Counted from the first letter of the stretch, positions 24,102 to 32,796 are shown. The stretch: DNA of 64,000 nucleotides from Mameliella sp. CS4 (GCF_019392335.1 NZ_JAHXRQ010000006.1:62001-126000); one strand, 5' to 3'. Notes: a model not told the origin generated them from the sequence alone. A program made the numbers and translations.

Positions 24102-24908
24102 TCAGGCGGTGACGGCGTGGCGTCCGTCCGCGAGAGCGTTGATGTCGGTCGAGGTTGCGGCCTCCGAAAACTCGGCCCCGGCGCCGTAGATGTCGCGGGC
24201 CACACCCGTGGTCAGCTGGTCCGGCGTGCCGTCAAAGACGACGCGGCCCATGCGCATGCCGATCACCCGGTCGCAGTAGCGCCGCGCGGTATCCAGCGTG
24301 TGCAGGTTGGCGATGACCATGCGGCTGTCTTCCTCATGGATGCGGCGCAGGGCATCCATGACGATCTGGGCATTCATCGGGTCCAGCGAGGCGATGGGCT
24401 CATCCGCCAGGATGATCTGCGGGTCCTGCATCAGGGCGCGGGCGATGGCCACGCGCTGTTGCTGGCCGCCGGACAGCGCCTCGGCCCGCTTCGGCGCGTG
24501 ATCGGCGATGCCCAGCCGGTCGAGGATCTCGATCGCCTTGTGGATGTCCTCTGTCGGGTAGAGATTGAACAGCGTCGCGATGGTCGACCGCCGGTTCAGC
24601 GTCCCGTGCAGCACGTTCGACACCACGTCCATGCGCGGCACCAGGTTGAACTGCTGAAAGATCATCGCGCATTCGGACTGCCACTTGCGCCGGGCACTGC
24701 CGGTCAGCCGCGTGACGTCGCGCCCCTGAAAGGCGATGGTGCCCTCACTCGCATCGGCCAGGCGGTTGATCATCCGCAACAGCGTCGACTTGCCGGCGCC
24801 AGAGGCCCCGATGACACCGATCATCGCGGATTTTCCGATGGAAAAACTGACGTTGTCCACGGCAGCATTGGCGCCAAAGCGCTTGGTCAACTGTTCGATG
24901 CGTAGCAC
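24102..24908 (-). CDS. phnC: phosphonate ABC transporter ATP-binding protein
   Basis: Energises phosphonate import. The 268-aa ATPase has Walker [10 protein letters not shown] (34-42), the Q-loop segment [21 protein letters not shown], signature [15 protein letters not shown] and Walker [13 protein letters not shown], followed by the PhnC-specific [37 protein letters not shown]. It begins at a GTG six bases after a GAGGGGG Shine-Dalgarno, which lies in the 3' arm of a strong hairpin. It is first in the phnCDEE-hexapeptide operon. Confidence 0.95.
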   Translation of the reverse strand: MLRIEQLTKRFGANAAVDNVSFSIGKSAMIGVIGASGAGKSTLLRMINRLADASEGTIAFQGRDVTRLTGSARRKWQSECAMIFQQFNLVPRMDVVSNVLHGTLNRRSTIATLFNLYPTEDIHKAIEILDRLGIADHAPKRAEALSGGQQQRVAIARALMQDPQIILADEPIASLDPMNAQIVMDALRRIHEEDSRMVIANLHTLDTARRYCDRVIGMRMGRVVFDGTPDQLTTGVARDIYGAGAEFSEAATSTDINALADGRHAVTA

Positions 24909-24910
24909 GC

Positions 24911-24940
24911 AGCACCCCCTCGTGTCTGAGGGGGCGTGCT
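24911..24940 (-). promoter_or_regulatory. hairpin sequestering the phnC ribosome-binding site
   Basis: On the minus strand AGCACGCCCCCTC-AGACAC-GAGGGGGTGCT forms an 11-bp stem with a short internal bulge. The GAGGGGG of the 3' arm is the phnC Shine-Dalgarno, six bases before the GTG. Translation would need this stem to open. Confidence 0.65.
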
Positions 24941-24973
24941 AAGGCGATGCCTTGTCCGTTCCGTGACGAAACC

Positions 24974-24991
24974 GCAAAACTTTTGTAACGC
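24974..24991 (-). promoter_or_regulatory. candidate PhoB box upstream of phnC
   Basis: GCGTTAC-AAAA-GTTTTGC on the minus strand shares the 7-4-7 layout and A-rich centre with the element between phnG and phnF. It is weak against the enterobacterial consensus. Confidence 0.35.
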
Positions 24992-25091
24992 AGCCCGGAT
25001 GACGCAGCGGCACCATCGCGCTGCCCCCGGTTAAGCCAACATTGACCAGCCATGCATCTTTCTACAGGCGGCTATGCACGCAAACCTCTGG

Positions 25092-25106
25092 TGCTGCAGT
25101 GCAGCA
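25092..25106. promoter_or_regulatory. perfect palindrome, PhaR-like site upstream of the DUF1127 gene
   Basis: TGCTGCA-G-TGCAGCA is a perfect 15-bp palindrome containing CTGC-N3-GCAG, the type of site reported for the PHA regulator PhaR in Rhodobacter and Paracoccus. It lies 56 bases before the DUF1127 start codon. Confidence 0.45.
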
Positions 25107-25162
25107 AATCCTAGGTTGATTGCCAAGGGAGGAACCCGATAACTGCAACGAAGGGTCCTGAT

Positions 25163-25378
25163 ATGGCACATGTGCAATCCACCGCTGCCCACGGCGGCAA
25201 CTTCTTCTCCGGCTTTTTCGAAGGCATCTTCAACTTCCTGGTCCGCATCTCCGAGGCCAACAGCCGCGTGAAAGAAATCGAACGTCTGAACAGCATGTCG
25301 GACGCACAGCTGAAAAAGCTGGGCATGGAACGCACCGACATCGTGCGTCACGTCTTCCGCGACAGCTTTTACGTCTGA
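25163..25378 (+). CDS. DUF1127 small protein
   Basis: A 71-aa protein with an N-terminal amphipathic stretch (FFSGFFEGIFNFLVRISEANS) and the DUF1127 signature LNSMSDAQLKKLGMERTDIVRHVFRD at the end. AAGGGTCC precedes the ATG. DUF1127 proteins are small, often arginine-rich and RNA-related, and in Agrobacterium they affect phosphate and carbon metabolism. This gene is divergent from phnC and shares its regulatory region, including a PhaR-like palindrome and a Pho-box-like site. A strong terminator follows. Confidence 0.85.
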   Translation: MAHVQSTAAHGGNFFSGFFEGIFNFLVRISEANSRVKEIERLNSMSDAQLKKLGMERTDIVRHVFRDSFYV

Positions 25379-25416
25379 TCGCACAGACCGCTGGCGGTCA
25401 CCCGCCAGGTTTCTGA

Positions 25417-25455
25417 TGACCGCCGCGCCCAGCCCCGGGCGCGGCGTCATTGTTT
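25417..25455 (+). terminator. intrinsic terminator after the DUF1127 gene
   Basis: CGCCGCGCCC (25421-25430) pairs with GGGCGCGGCG (25437-25446); TGA/TCA extends the stem with a bulge, and TTGTTTG follows. Confidence 0.7.
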
Positions 25456-25462
25456 GAGACGA

Positions 25463-26026
25463 TCAGTTCCCGGCCCGGCGCATCATCATCTCGTGCACCG
25501 CCGCCATGCCGCGGTCGGCCATGTCCGAGACCTCTGCCGCATGCACCTGCAGCGCCTCGACGATCTCCGGCGCATCCGAGGTCTGGACCACGACAACGCC
25601 CTTTTCCGTGACTTCGATCGCTGTTTCGATCTCGTCCCTGCGCGCAAAGAAGACGTCCAGGGTCGGGCTCTGGATGAAGACCTGCGGATCGCGCCCCTCT
25701 TCGACCCGGGCAATCATCCCGGCGACGTGGCTGACCAGCACTTGCATCACCTCCGGATCCTCCGAAAAGGTCACCGTCCGGATCCCGTCGGGCAAGTTGT
25801 CCACCCTGCGCTCGATCTTGTCGAAGTTGCGGAACATCACCGCCAGTTCGGCGCTTTCCTCCGGCGTGGCGTCCAACCCGCGCAGGCCCGGCATGTTGAC
25901 CTCATCATGTCCGGCATCGCCCGCACCGTGATGCAGTCCCAAGCCATGCCCCGCCATCTGCGCCGCGCCTTGCAGCGGCCATGCGAGCACCAGCAGCAGC
26001 GCCGCCATCCATCCAGTCCGTGTCAT
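25463..26026 (-). CDS. secreted conserved hypothetical protein
   Basis: A 187-aa protein with a signal peptide (MTRTGWMAALLLVLAWPLQGAAQ). A His/Met/Gly-rich start follows (MAGHGLGLHHGAGDAGHDEVNM), then a conserved part with FRNFDKIERRVDNLPDGIRTVTFSEDPEV and a tail VHAAEVSDMADRGMAAVHEMMMR. I have seen this type as an unnamed conserved protein in alphaproteobacteria. The histidines and methionines near the mature N-terminus hint at metal or haem contact, but no motif proves it. It stands alone between DUF1127 and rpsD. Confidence 0.75.
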   Translation of the reverse strand: MTRTGWMAALLLVLAWPLQGAAQMAGHGLGLHHGAGDAGHDEVNMPGLRGLDATPEESAELAVMFRNFDKIERRVDNLPDGIRTVTFSEDPEVMQVLVSHVAGMIARVEEGRDPQVFIQSPTLDVFFARRDEIETAIEVTEKGVVVVQTSDAPEIVEALQVHAAEVSDMADRGMAAVHEMMMRRAGN

Positions 26027-26122
26027 CCTCCGCCTCCTCCATAATCGGCCCCAGGGGCCGGCCCGTGCCCATTCCAGACCATTTTCCGCGCCCCGCCAAG
26101 CCCGGACAGATCCGCAACGCAG

Positions 26123-26146
26123 AAAAGGCCGCCCATATGGGCGGCC
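26123..26146 (-). terminator. intrinsic terminator after rpsD
   Basis: GGCCGCCCAT and its exact complement form a perfect 20-bp palindrome (26127-26146), followed on the minus strand by TTTTC. It ends about 45 bases after the rpsD stop. Confidence 0.85.
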
Positions 26147-26189
26147 TTTCGCGGTCTTGCATGACGGCGGACCCGGGGCCCGCGCGAAC

Positions 26190-26810
26190 TCAGTTCTGAG
26201 CGTAATACTCGATGACCAGGTTCGGTTCCATCATCACCGCGTAGGGCACGTCGCCCAGCTGCGGGGTGCGGACGAAGGTGGCGGTCAACTTCGAGTGGTC
26301 GGCCTCGATGTAATCGGGCACGTCACGCTCGGGCAGCTGGGTCGCTTCCAGAATCGCGGCCATCTGCTTGGATTTCTCGCGCACCTCGATCACGTCGCCT
26401 TCCTGGACGCGGTACGAGGGGATGTTCACGCGCTTGCCGTTCACCAGGACGTGGCCGTGGTTGACGAACTGGCGGGCAGCGAAAACGGTCGGCACGAATT
26501 TGGCGCGATAGACGACGGCGTCCAGGCGACGCTCCAGCAGGCCGATGAGGTTTTCACCGGTGTCGCCCTTCAGACGCTCGGCTTCGGAGTAGATGCGGCG
26601 GAACTGCTTTTCGGTCAGGTCGCCGTAGTAGCCTTTGAGCTTCTGCTTGGCGCGCAGCTGCAGGCCGAAGTCGGACATTTTCTGCTTGCGGCGCTGACCG
26701 TGCTGGCCGGGGCCGTATTCGCGGCGGTTGACCGGCGACTTGGGGCGGCCCCAGATGTTTTCGCCCATGCGGCGGTCGATTTTGTACTTGGCAGTCGTGC
26801 GTTTGGTCAC
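26190..26810 (-). CDS. rpsD: 30S ribosomal protein S4
   Basis: Small-subunit assembly protein. It is 206 aa from a GTG at 26810 ([41 protein letters not shown]), the exact family length. An S4 RNA-binding domain covers about residues 95-155 ([43 protein letters not shown]). AAGGAG lies before the GTG. It stands alone rather than in a ribosomal operon, as is common in alphaproteobacteria, with its own strong promoter and a structured leader. Confidence 0.97.
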   Translation of the reverse strand: MTKRTTAKYKIDRRMGENIWGRPKSPVNRREYGPGQHGQRRKQKMSDFGLQLRAKQKLKGYYGDLTEKQFRRIYSEAERLKGDTGENLIGLLERRLDAVVYRAKFVPTVFAARQFVNHGHVLVNGKRVNIPSYRVQEGDVIEVREKSKQMAAILEATQLPERDVPDYIEADHSKLTATFVRTPQLGDVPYAVMMEPNLVIEYYAQN

Positions 26811-26850
26811 GGCTGATCTCCTTCGTTCAGGTTTCGAAGGGCGTTGTCCT

Positions 26851-26892
26851 CTCCCCGGATTTTGCCGGAGTGACAGGGTTCCCCTTGCGGGG
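26851..26892 (-). promoter_or_regulatory. two hairpins in the rpsD leader
   Basis: CCCC-GCAA-GGGG (26881-26892) and CTCCGG-CAAAAT-CCGGGGAG (26851-26870) lie between the promoter and the rpsD GTG on the minus strand. They could be a site for S4 autoregulation, but this is inference. Confidence 0.35.
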
Positions 26893-26916
26893 TCCACCAA
26901 CACCAATGAACGCGCG

Positions 26917-26944
26917 CTTATATAGGCTGCGGGGGATGAGTCAA
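26917..26944 (-). promoter_or_regulatory. rpsD promoter
   Basis: TTGACT (26939-26944) and TATAAG (26917-26922) on the minus strand, 16 bases apart. A strong sigma-70-type promoter about 110 bases before the rpsD start. Confidence 0.75.
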
Positions 26945-27049
26945 GCGCCCCTCGCAGCGGGTCCGAACAATTTGAACCAAAGGGGAACATTAACAGTTGC
27001 TTTACACCTAGGGCGTCAAATTGGGCAAGACCACGGCACGGAGGCGGAA

Positions 27050-27877
27050 GTGGCGAAACCGGCAGCAGACGAATTCGAGGCGCGCAATGCGCTGGAACAT
27101 GCGGTAAGGACCCGCGACACATCCGTGATGGACATGGTCCGGCGGTCGATCCAGCACCGTCAGGTCATGCTGGCCTTCCAGCCCGTGATGCAGGCCCAGA
27201 CCCAGGGCCGCGTTGCATTCTACGAAGGGTTGATTCGCGTTCTTGACGAAACCGGGCGTGTCATACCGGCGACCGACTTCATCAACACCGTAGAGGATAC
27301 GGAATACGGGCGCATGCTTGACTGTATCGCGCTGGAAAAGGGGCTGGCCGAACTGGGCCGCGTGCCGGGCCTGCGGCTTTCCATCAACATGTCCGCGCGC
27401 TCGATCGGCTACAAGAAATGGATGCGCGCGCTGAATCGTGGTCTCGACCAGGATCCGACAATCGCCGAACGGCTGATCCTGGAAATCACCGAAAGCTCCG
27501 CCATGCTGGTGCCGGAACTGGTTGTCAGCTTCATGGATGACCTGCAACGCCGCGGCATATCCTTTGCCATCGACGATTTCGGCGCTGGCTACACCGCCCT
27601 GCGCCACTTCAAGGACTTCAGCTTTGACGTGCTCAAGATCGACGGCCAGTTCTGCCAGGGAATCGCCGGCGACCCGGACAACCAGGTGCTGGTCGGCGCG
27701 ATGGTGAAGATCGCCGAACAGTTCGACATGTTCACCGTCGCCGAGATGGTCGAATCGCGCGAAGACGCCGAATGTCTGGCCGCGCTGGGAATCGACTGCC
27801 TTCAGGGGTTCCTCTTTGCCGCGCCCAGCGTGCGCCCGCCTTGGCGCCGTGAGGACACCGCGCAGCGCGTCGGGTGA
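27050..27877 (+). CDS. stand-alone EAL-domain protein
   Basis: Probable cyclic-di-GMP phosphodiesterase of 275 aa. Nearly the whole protein is one EAL domain: EGLIR (59-63) in place of EALx[36 protein letters not shown] and a late LQGFLFAAP. All the usual metal and substrate ligands appear present, so activity is plausible. No GGDEF, PAS or membrane part is visible. I start at GTG 27050, just after GGAGGCGGAA; the frame continues upstream without similarity and would cross the rpsD promoter. Confidence 0.85.
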   Translation: MAKPAADEFEARNALEHAVRTRDTSVMDMVRRSIQHRQVMLAFQPVMQAQTQGRVAFYEGLIRVLDETGRVIPATDFINTVEDTEYGRMLDCIALEKGLAELGRVPGLRLSINMSARSIGYKKWMRALNRGLDQDPTIAERLILEITESSAMLVPELVVSFMDDLQRRGISFAIDDFGAGYTALRHFKDFSFDVLKIDGQFCQGIAGDPDNQVLVGAMVKIAEQFDMFTVAEMVESREDAECLAALGIDCLQGFLFAAPSVRPPWRREDTAQRVG

Positions 27878-27989
27878 CGTCGCGGCACCGCGCTCACTGA
27901 CGTAACGGCACATAAGGCATGGACATTCGGCATATCCGCAATGCATCTTCGGGCTGAGACACCCTGTCCGGTTCTTCTGGTCCGCCACT

Positions 27990-28009
27990 TCGGCTATCTC
28001 CCTAGCCGA
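27990..28009 (+). promoter_or_regulatory. small hairpin in the phaA leader
   Basis: TCGGCTA-TCTCCC-TAGCCGA, a 7-bp perfect stem about 80 bases before the phaA start codon. It has no T-run; it may be an operator or leader structure. Confidence 0.3.
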
Positions 28010-28087
28010 CAAGCGAGGAAGAGAAGGACCCGCAACCGGTGGGGCCGCGTCTTGACCTGATGCACCCGCTTGCCTGGAGGACTACAT

Positions 28088-29263
28088 ATGACCAACGTCG
28101 TTATCGCAAGCGCTGCCCGGACGGCCGTCGGCAGCTTTGGCGGTTCCTTTGCAAACACCCCGGCACATGACCTGGGCGCAGCCGTTCTGGAAGCGCTGGT
28201 CGAGCGCGCCGGCATCTCCAAGGATGAGGTTTCCGAAACCATCCTCGGCCAGGTGCTGACCGCGGCTCAGGGGCAGAACCCCGCCCGCCAGGCACATATC
28301 AATGCCGGCCTGCCCAAGGAGTCGGCAGCCTGGGGCATCAACCAGGTCTGCGGCTCGGGCCTGCGTGCCGTGGCGCTTGGCGCACAGCACATCATGCTGG
28401 GCGACGCCTCGATCGTTTGCGCCGGCGGCCAGGAAAACATGACTCTCTCGCCCCATGCCGCGCACCTCCGCGCCGGGCACAAGATGGGCGACATGAAATA
28501 CATCGACACGATGATCCGCGACGGCCTGTGGGATGCTTTCAACGGCTACCACATGGGTCAGACCGCCGAGAACGTGGCCGACCAGTGGCAGATCACCCGC
28601 GACATGCAGGATGAATTCGCCGTCGCCTCGCAGAACAAGGCCGAGGCCGCACAGAAAGCCGGCAAGTTCGACGACGAGGTCGTTGCCTTCACCGTCAAGA
28701 CCCGCAAGGGCGACATCGTTGTCGACAAGGATGAATACATCCGCCACGGCGCAACGATGGAAGCCATGCAGAAACTGCGTCCGGCCTTCGCCAAGGACGG
28801 GTCCGTCACCGCGGCCAACGCAAGCGGCCTGAACGACGGCGCCGCCGGCACCCTGCTGATGTCCGCTGACGAGGCCGAAAAGCGCGGGATCGAGCCGCTG
28901 GCGCGCATCGCCTCCTACGCCACCGCCGGGCTTGACCCGTCGATCATGGGCGTGGGCCCCATCCAGGCCTCGCGCAAGGCACTGGAAAAGGCCGGCTGGA
29001 AGGTCGAGGACCTGGACCTGGTCGAAGCCAACGAGGCTTTCGCCGCCCAGGCCTGCGCCGTCAACAAGGACATGGGCTGGGATCCGGCCATCGTGAACGT
29101 GAACGGCGGCGCCATCGCCATCGGTCACCCGATCGGCGCGTCGGGCGCGCGCGTCCTGAACACCCTGCTGTTCGAGATGAAGCGCCGCGACGCCAAGAAA
29201 GGCCTCGCCACGCTCTGCATCGGCGGTGGCATGGGCGTCGCGCTCTGTGTGGAGCGTCCGTAA
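28088..29263 (+). CDS. phaA: acetyl-CoA C-acetyltransferase (beta-ketothiolase)
   Basis: Condenses two acetyl-CoA to acetoacetyl-CoA, the first step to polyhydroxybutyrate. The 391-aa thiolase has Cys88 in [11 protein letters not shown], the catalytic His in [16 protein letters not shown], and a final [11 protein letters not shown] with the second cysteine. GGAGG precedes the ATG at 28088. phaB follows, but a strong terminator lies between the two. Confidence 0.95.
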   Translation: MTNVVIASAARTAVGSFGGSFANTPAHDLGAAVLEALVERAGISKDEVSETILGQVLTAAQGQNPARQAHINAGLPKESAAWGINQVCGSGLRAVALGAQHIMLGDASIVCAGGQENMTLSPHAAHLRAGHKMGDMKYIDTMIRDGLWDAFNGYHMGQTAENVADQWQITRDMQDEFAVASQNKAEAAQKAGKFDDEVVAFTVKTRKGDIVVDKDEYIRHGATMEAMQKLRPAFAKDGSVTAANASGLNDGAAGTLLMSADEAEKRGIEPLARIASYATAGLDPSIMGVGPIQASRKALEKAGWKVEDLDLVEANEAFAAQACAVNKDMGWDPAIVNVNGGAIAIGHPIGASGARVLNTLLFEMKRRDAKKGLATLCIGGGMGVALCVERP

Positions 29264-29284
29264 CCCAGCGGCACATGACATACC

Positions 29285-29311
29285 GGGGGCGCCATTGGCG
29301 CCCCCTTTTTT
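29285..29311 (+). terminator. intrinsic terminator between phaA and phaB
   Basis: GGGGGCGCC-ATT-GGCGCCCCC followed by TTTTTT. A textbook terminator 21 bases after the phaA stop. Confidence 0.9.
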
Positions 29312-29372
29312 GTGGAGAGGGTCCGGGCACATCCCGGACCGCGAAACAGGCTGAGACAAACAGCCCGAAAAG

Positions 29373-29421
29373 ATGAGCAACATTGTTGCTCATTGAAAAA
29401 TCACAGGGTAACAAAGTTACC
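29373..29421. promoter_or_regulatory. two palindromes upstream of phaB
   Basis: ATGAGCAAC-ATT-GTTGCTCAT (29373-29393) and GGTAAC-AAA-GTTACC (29407-29421) are both perfect. They end 30 bases before the phaB ATG, where operators of a repressor such as PhaR could lie, though neither matches CTGC-N3-GCAG. Confidence 0.5.
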
Positions 29422-29451
29422 AGACATGGACAGAGAACTGGAGGAACCCCA

Positions 29452-30174
29452 ATGGCACGTGTAGCACTCGTCACCGGCGGCAGCCGCGGCATCGGCGAAG
29501 CCATTTCCAAGGCCCTTAAGGCCGAAGGCTACGAGGTCGCAGCGACCTATGCCGGCAACGACGAGAAGGCCGCCGCCTTCACCGAAGCCACCGGCATCAA
29601 GACCTACAAGTGGAACGTGGCCGACTACGAGGCCTCGATAGCCGGCCTGGCGCAGGTCGAGGCCGACCTTGGCCCGATCGACGTCGTCGTGGCCAATGCC
29701 GGCATCACCCGCGATGCGGCCTTTCACAAGATGACCCCTGAGATGTGGAACGAGGTGATCGACACCAACCTCACCGGCGTCTTCAACACCGTGCACCCGA
29801 TCTGGCCGGGCATGCGCGACCGCGGCTTTGGCCGGATCATCGTGATCTCCTCGATCAACGGTCAGAAAGGTCAGATGGGCCAGGTCAACTACGCCGCCAC
29901 CAAGGCGGGTGACCTCGGCATCATCAAGTCGCTGGCCCAGGAAGGCGCGCGCAAGGGCATCACCGCAAATGCGATCTGCCCGGGCTACATCGCGACCGAA
30001 ATGGTCATGGCCGTGCCGGAGAAGGTCCGCGAAAGCATTATTTCCCAGATCCCCGCCGGTCGCCTGGGCGAGCCCGAGGAAATCGCGCGCTGCGTGACCT
30101 TCCTGGCCTCCGACGATGCCGGCTTCATCAACGGGTCGACCATCTCGGCCAACGGCGCGCAGTTCTTCGTCTGA
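29452..30174 (+). CDS. phaB: acetoacetyl-CoA reductase
   Basis: NADPH-dependent short-chain dehydrogenase that makes (R)-3-hydroxybutyryl-CoA for PHB synthesis. The 240-aa protein has the cofactor loop TGGSRGIGEAI near residues 8-18, NAGITRDAAFHKM, and the catalytic S-Y-K set in VISSINGQKGQMGQVNYAATKAG. The ATG at 29452 follows GGAGG. A strong terminator follows the gene. No phaC, phaP or phaR is in the window. Confidence 0.95.
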   Translation: MARVALVTGGSRGIGEAISKALKAEGYEVAATYAGNDEKAAAFTEATGIKTYKWNVADYEASIAGLAQVEADLGPIDVVVANAGITRDAAFHKMTPEMWNEVIDTNLTGVFNTVHPIWPGMRDRGFGRIIVISSINGQKGQMGQVNYAATKAGDLGIIKSLAQEGARKGITANAICPGYIATEMVMAVPEKVRESIISQIPAGRLGEPEEIARCVTFLASDDAGFINGSTISANGAQFFV

Positions 30175-30253
30175 GCGCAACGCCAAGGGACGGCGGGTGG
30201 GGCGAGGTTCCGTCCGAAGGACGGGACAAGCGTCACCCCCGGACCAGACACCG

Positions 30254-30281
30254 AAAAACGCCCGCCAGCGGGCGTTTTTTT
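30254..30281 (+). terminator. intrinsic terminator after phaB
   Basis: AACGCCCGC-CA-GCGGGCGTT followed by a run of T to 30281. Confidence 0.9.
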
Positions 30282-30337
30282 CATTCGGTTCCGTTTTTCG
30301 CTGCTAGCATCGACCATCGATTGCGAAAGTGACACCG

Positions 30338-31492
30338 ATGACCTCACCCTGGGCCGCGCTTGCGGTTTTGTTCACCGCGCGGCTGGCAATGGCCTTTCAG
30401 TATCAGGTCGTCGCATCGCTGGGTCCGCTGTTCATGGACCGTCACGGAACCAATCTTGCCGACCTGGGCATCCTGATTTCCCTCTATCTCCTGCCCGGCC
30501 TGGTTTTCGCCTTGCCTGGCGGCGGCATCGCACAGCGCTTTGGCGACAGACGCGTTGTCGCAAGCGGGCTGGTCGTGATGGTTCTGGGCGGATTGATCAT
30601 GTGGCAGGGGCAAAGCTGGTCGCTTCAGATTCTCGGGCGCCTCCTCGCCGGGACGGGCGGCGTCCTGCTGAACGTCATCATGACCAAGATGGTGGCGGAC
30701 TGGTTTGCGGGCCGCAATCTGGCCACCGCCATGGGAATTTTCGTCAACTCCTGGCCCGCCGGAATCGCTCTGGCCCTGCTGCTGCTGCCGCTGATCGCCC
30801 AAGCCGGCGGGCTGAACGCGGCACTTGCCACCTCGATGGTGCTCTGCATTGCCGGCCTCGCCTTGATGACCCTTGCCTATCGCGACCCGCCCGCCAGCCC
30901 CGGTGGCACCATGCCAAGCGGCAGTTGGCCCCGGAACAGCGCCTTGACCGGCATCCTGATCGCAGGCTGTGTCTGGGGTCTCTACAATGGCGCGCTGGCG
31001 ATGGTCTTTGCCTTCGGACCCGCCTTGCTGGTTGAACGGGGCGCCGCACTGACACAGGCCAGCGGGATAAGCTCCCTCGTGCTTTGGCTGGCCGTGGTCT
31101 CTGTTCCCGCCGGCGGCCTCATCGGGGACCGGATCGGCCGCCCCAACGCCGTCCTCCTGGCCGGACTGGCCGGTTTCGCAGTCACCTTCGCTCTCGCCCT
31201 TTTGGCGCCGTCGCTGCCCGTCTTCATCCTCATGGGGCTGATCTGCGGTCTGCCGGCCGGCCCGATCATGGCGCTCCCCGGCCGCGTCCTGCGGCCCGAG
31301 ACCCGCGCATTGGGCATGGGGATCTTCTTTACGCTTTATTATTTCTGGATGGCGGTCCTGCCGGCGCTGTCCGGTGCGCTTTCGGAACAGGTCGGAAGTG
31401 CGGCGGTGGCGTTTCAGCTTGGCATTCTTCTGCTGGCCCTCGCGGCTCTGGGCACGCTGGGCCTCACCCGGCACAGGGCACAAGCTGCGTGA
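30338..31492 (+). CDS. MFS transporter
   Basis: A 384-aa major-facilitator protein with about 12 hydrophobic helices. The loop 2-3 motif appears as GGIAQRFGDRRVVASG, and a similar GGLIGDRIGRPN starts the second half. The substrate cannot be told; the sequence looks like the CynX/NimT or Bcr/CflA side of the family. The start is uncertain: GTG at 30329 or ATG at 30338, neither with a strong Shine-Dalgarno. It lies alone between phaB and the LysR gene, with a terminator after it. Confidence 0.88.
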   Translation: MTSPWAALAVLFTARLAMAFQYQVVASLGPLFMDRHGTNLADLGILISLYLLPGLVFALPGGGIAQRFGDRRVVASGLVVMVLGGLIMWQGQSWSLQILGRLLAGTGGVLLNVIMTKMVADWFAGRNLATAMGIFVNSWPAGIALALLLLPLIAQAGGLNAALATSMVLCIAGLALMTLAYRDPPASPGGTMPSGSWPRNSALTGILIAGCVWGLYNGALAMVFAFGPALLVERGAALTQASGISSLVLWLAVVSVPAGGLIGDRIGRPNAVLLAGLAGFAVTFALALLAPSLPVFILMGLICGLPAGPIMALPGRVLRPETRALGMGIFFTLYYFWMAVLPALSGALSEQVGSAAVAFQLGILLLALAALGTLGLTRHRAQAA

Positions 31493-31506
31493 ATTGGACC
31501 AAATGG

Positions 31507-31541
31507 AAACGCCCTCGGAGCCATGCGGTTCGGGGGCGTTT
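31507..31541 (+). terminator. intrinsic terminator after the MFS gene
   Basis: AAACGCCC...GGGCGTTT with an inner imperfect stem, followed by CTCTTC. Confidence 0.55.
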
Positions 31542-31591
31542 CTCTTCGCCCGGCTCAGACCGGCGGAAACGGGGAGTCTCGAGTCCTGCGG

Positions 31592-31705
31592 TCAGCGACG
31601 ACGGGCGAAAACACTCTTCCAGAGGCCAGAGACCAGCCTGCCGCGCGCGGCATGAGCAGCCCGGATGGCATCACGATGACGGGCGTCGGTGGCGGCTTCG
31701 AACAT
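31592..31705 (-). CDS. 37-aa basic small protein, divergent from the LysR gene
   Basis: The frame begins MFEAATDARHRDAIRAAHAA and ends in LWKSVFARRR, a short amphipathic helix with a basic tail. AGAGG lies eight bases before the ATG. Similar 35-45-aa Ala/Arg-rich proteins occur beside regulators in roseobacters, loosely like DUF1127 tails. It explains part of the 322-base gap between the MFS and LysR genes. No function can be given. Confidence 0.5.
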   Translation of the reverse strand: MFEAATDARHRDAIRAAHAARGRLVSGLWKSVFARRR

Positions 31706-31814
31706 GGCGGACCTCTTTGAACAAGCATTCCTTGATGATCCCAACCTATGCAGTCGTAAGAAAAGCGACAAACGAGACTTCCCCGTCGTTCAGTCAAGAT
31801 ATACTTGTGTGTCC

Positions 31815-32762
31815 ATGTCCGAACGCCTCCCCCCTCTGACCGCCCTGCGTGCCTTTGACGCCGCCGCCCGCCACATATCCTTTGCCAAGGCGGCCGATGA
31901 ATTGAACGTCACGCCCGCCGCGCTGTCCTTCCAGATCAAGAACCTCGAAGAGCACCTGGGCGCGCCGGTGTTTCGCCGCCTGAACCGCGCGGTGGAGCTG
32001 ACAGAGGCCGGGCGCCTCCTGGCGCCGGGGACCGCCGAGGGGTTCGAGCGGCTGATCACTGCCTGGCGGGCCACACGGCGCCTGCAGGACACCGGCAAGC
32101 TGACGGTCACCGCTGGCCCCGCCTTCACCGCCAAATGCCTGGCGCCGCGGCTCTACGACTTTGCCCAGGCTCACCCGGATATCGAACTGCGCTTTGTCGC
32201 TGGCCTGCGCATGATGGATTTCGACCGCGACGAAATCGACGTGGCCATCCGCTACGGCTATGGCACGGACGAGGGCCTGTTCAGCGAACATCTCCTCGAC
32301 GAAGGCGTGACACCGCTGATGCGACCCGACCTGGCAGCGCTCTACCCCACCCCGGACAGTCTGCTGGAGGCGCCCTTGCTTCAGGATGCCTCGCATGACT
32401 TCATGGACCCGCCCGCTGGTTGGCCCGAATGGTTCCGCGCCTGCGGCATGACGGGGTGTCCCACTCCGACCGCGCGCTTTTCGCAGGCCGATCACGCGCT
32501 GGACGCGACGCTGGCGGGCGGTGGCGTGGTCCTGTCGCGCACGTCGCTGGCACAAAGGCTGCTTGCTTCGGGACAATTGGTCGCGCCGTTCGACATCGCC
32601 CTGACGACAACCGCGCGGTTCCGGTTTCTCTGCGCCAAGGGAACGGAGACACGTCCGCAGATCGCCGCGTTCCGCGAATGGCTGTTTGAGGAAATCAGGG
32701 CATTGCCCACGGGACTCGAGGGCAAGACGCTGATCTCTGTCGATGACCTGTCCCGGGCCTGA
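31815..32762 (+). CDS. LysR-family transcriptional regulator, GcvA-like
   Basis: A 315-aa regulator with an N-terminal helix-turn-helix (LTALRAFDAAARHISFAKAADELNVTPAALSFQIKNLEEHLGAPVFRR, residues 6-54) and a LysR substrate-binding domain after it. The DEIDVAIRYGYG region near residue 140 and the overall spacing match the GcvA branch, which regulates amino-acid and beta-lactamase genes. The ATG at 31815 gives the normal length. The small basic ORF upstream is divergent. Target genes cannot be named. Confidence 0.9.
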   Translation: MSERLPPLTALRAFDAAARHISFAKAADELNVTPAALSFQIKNLEEHLGAPVFRRLNRAVELTEAGRLLAPGTAEGFERLITAWRATRRLQDTGKLTVTAGPAFTAKCLAPRLYDFAQAHPDIELRFVAGLRMMDFDRDEIDVAIRYGYGTDEGLFSEHLLDEGVTPLMRPDLAALYPTPDSLLEAPLLQDASHDFMDPPAGWPEWFRACGMTGCPTPTARFSQADHALDATLAGGGVVLSRTSLAQRLLASGQLVAPFDIALTTTARFRFLCAKGTETRPQIAAFREWLFEEIRALPTGLEGKTLISVDDLSRA

Positions 32763-32796
32763 GTGCCAGTCCGGGCCAGGTCTTGAATGAACCGTG

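Noticed and set aside
26127..26146. Perfect 20-bp palindrome as a possible operator
   Set aside because: It is followed by a T-run just after rpsD, which explains it as a terminator.
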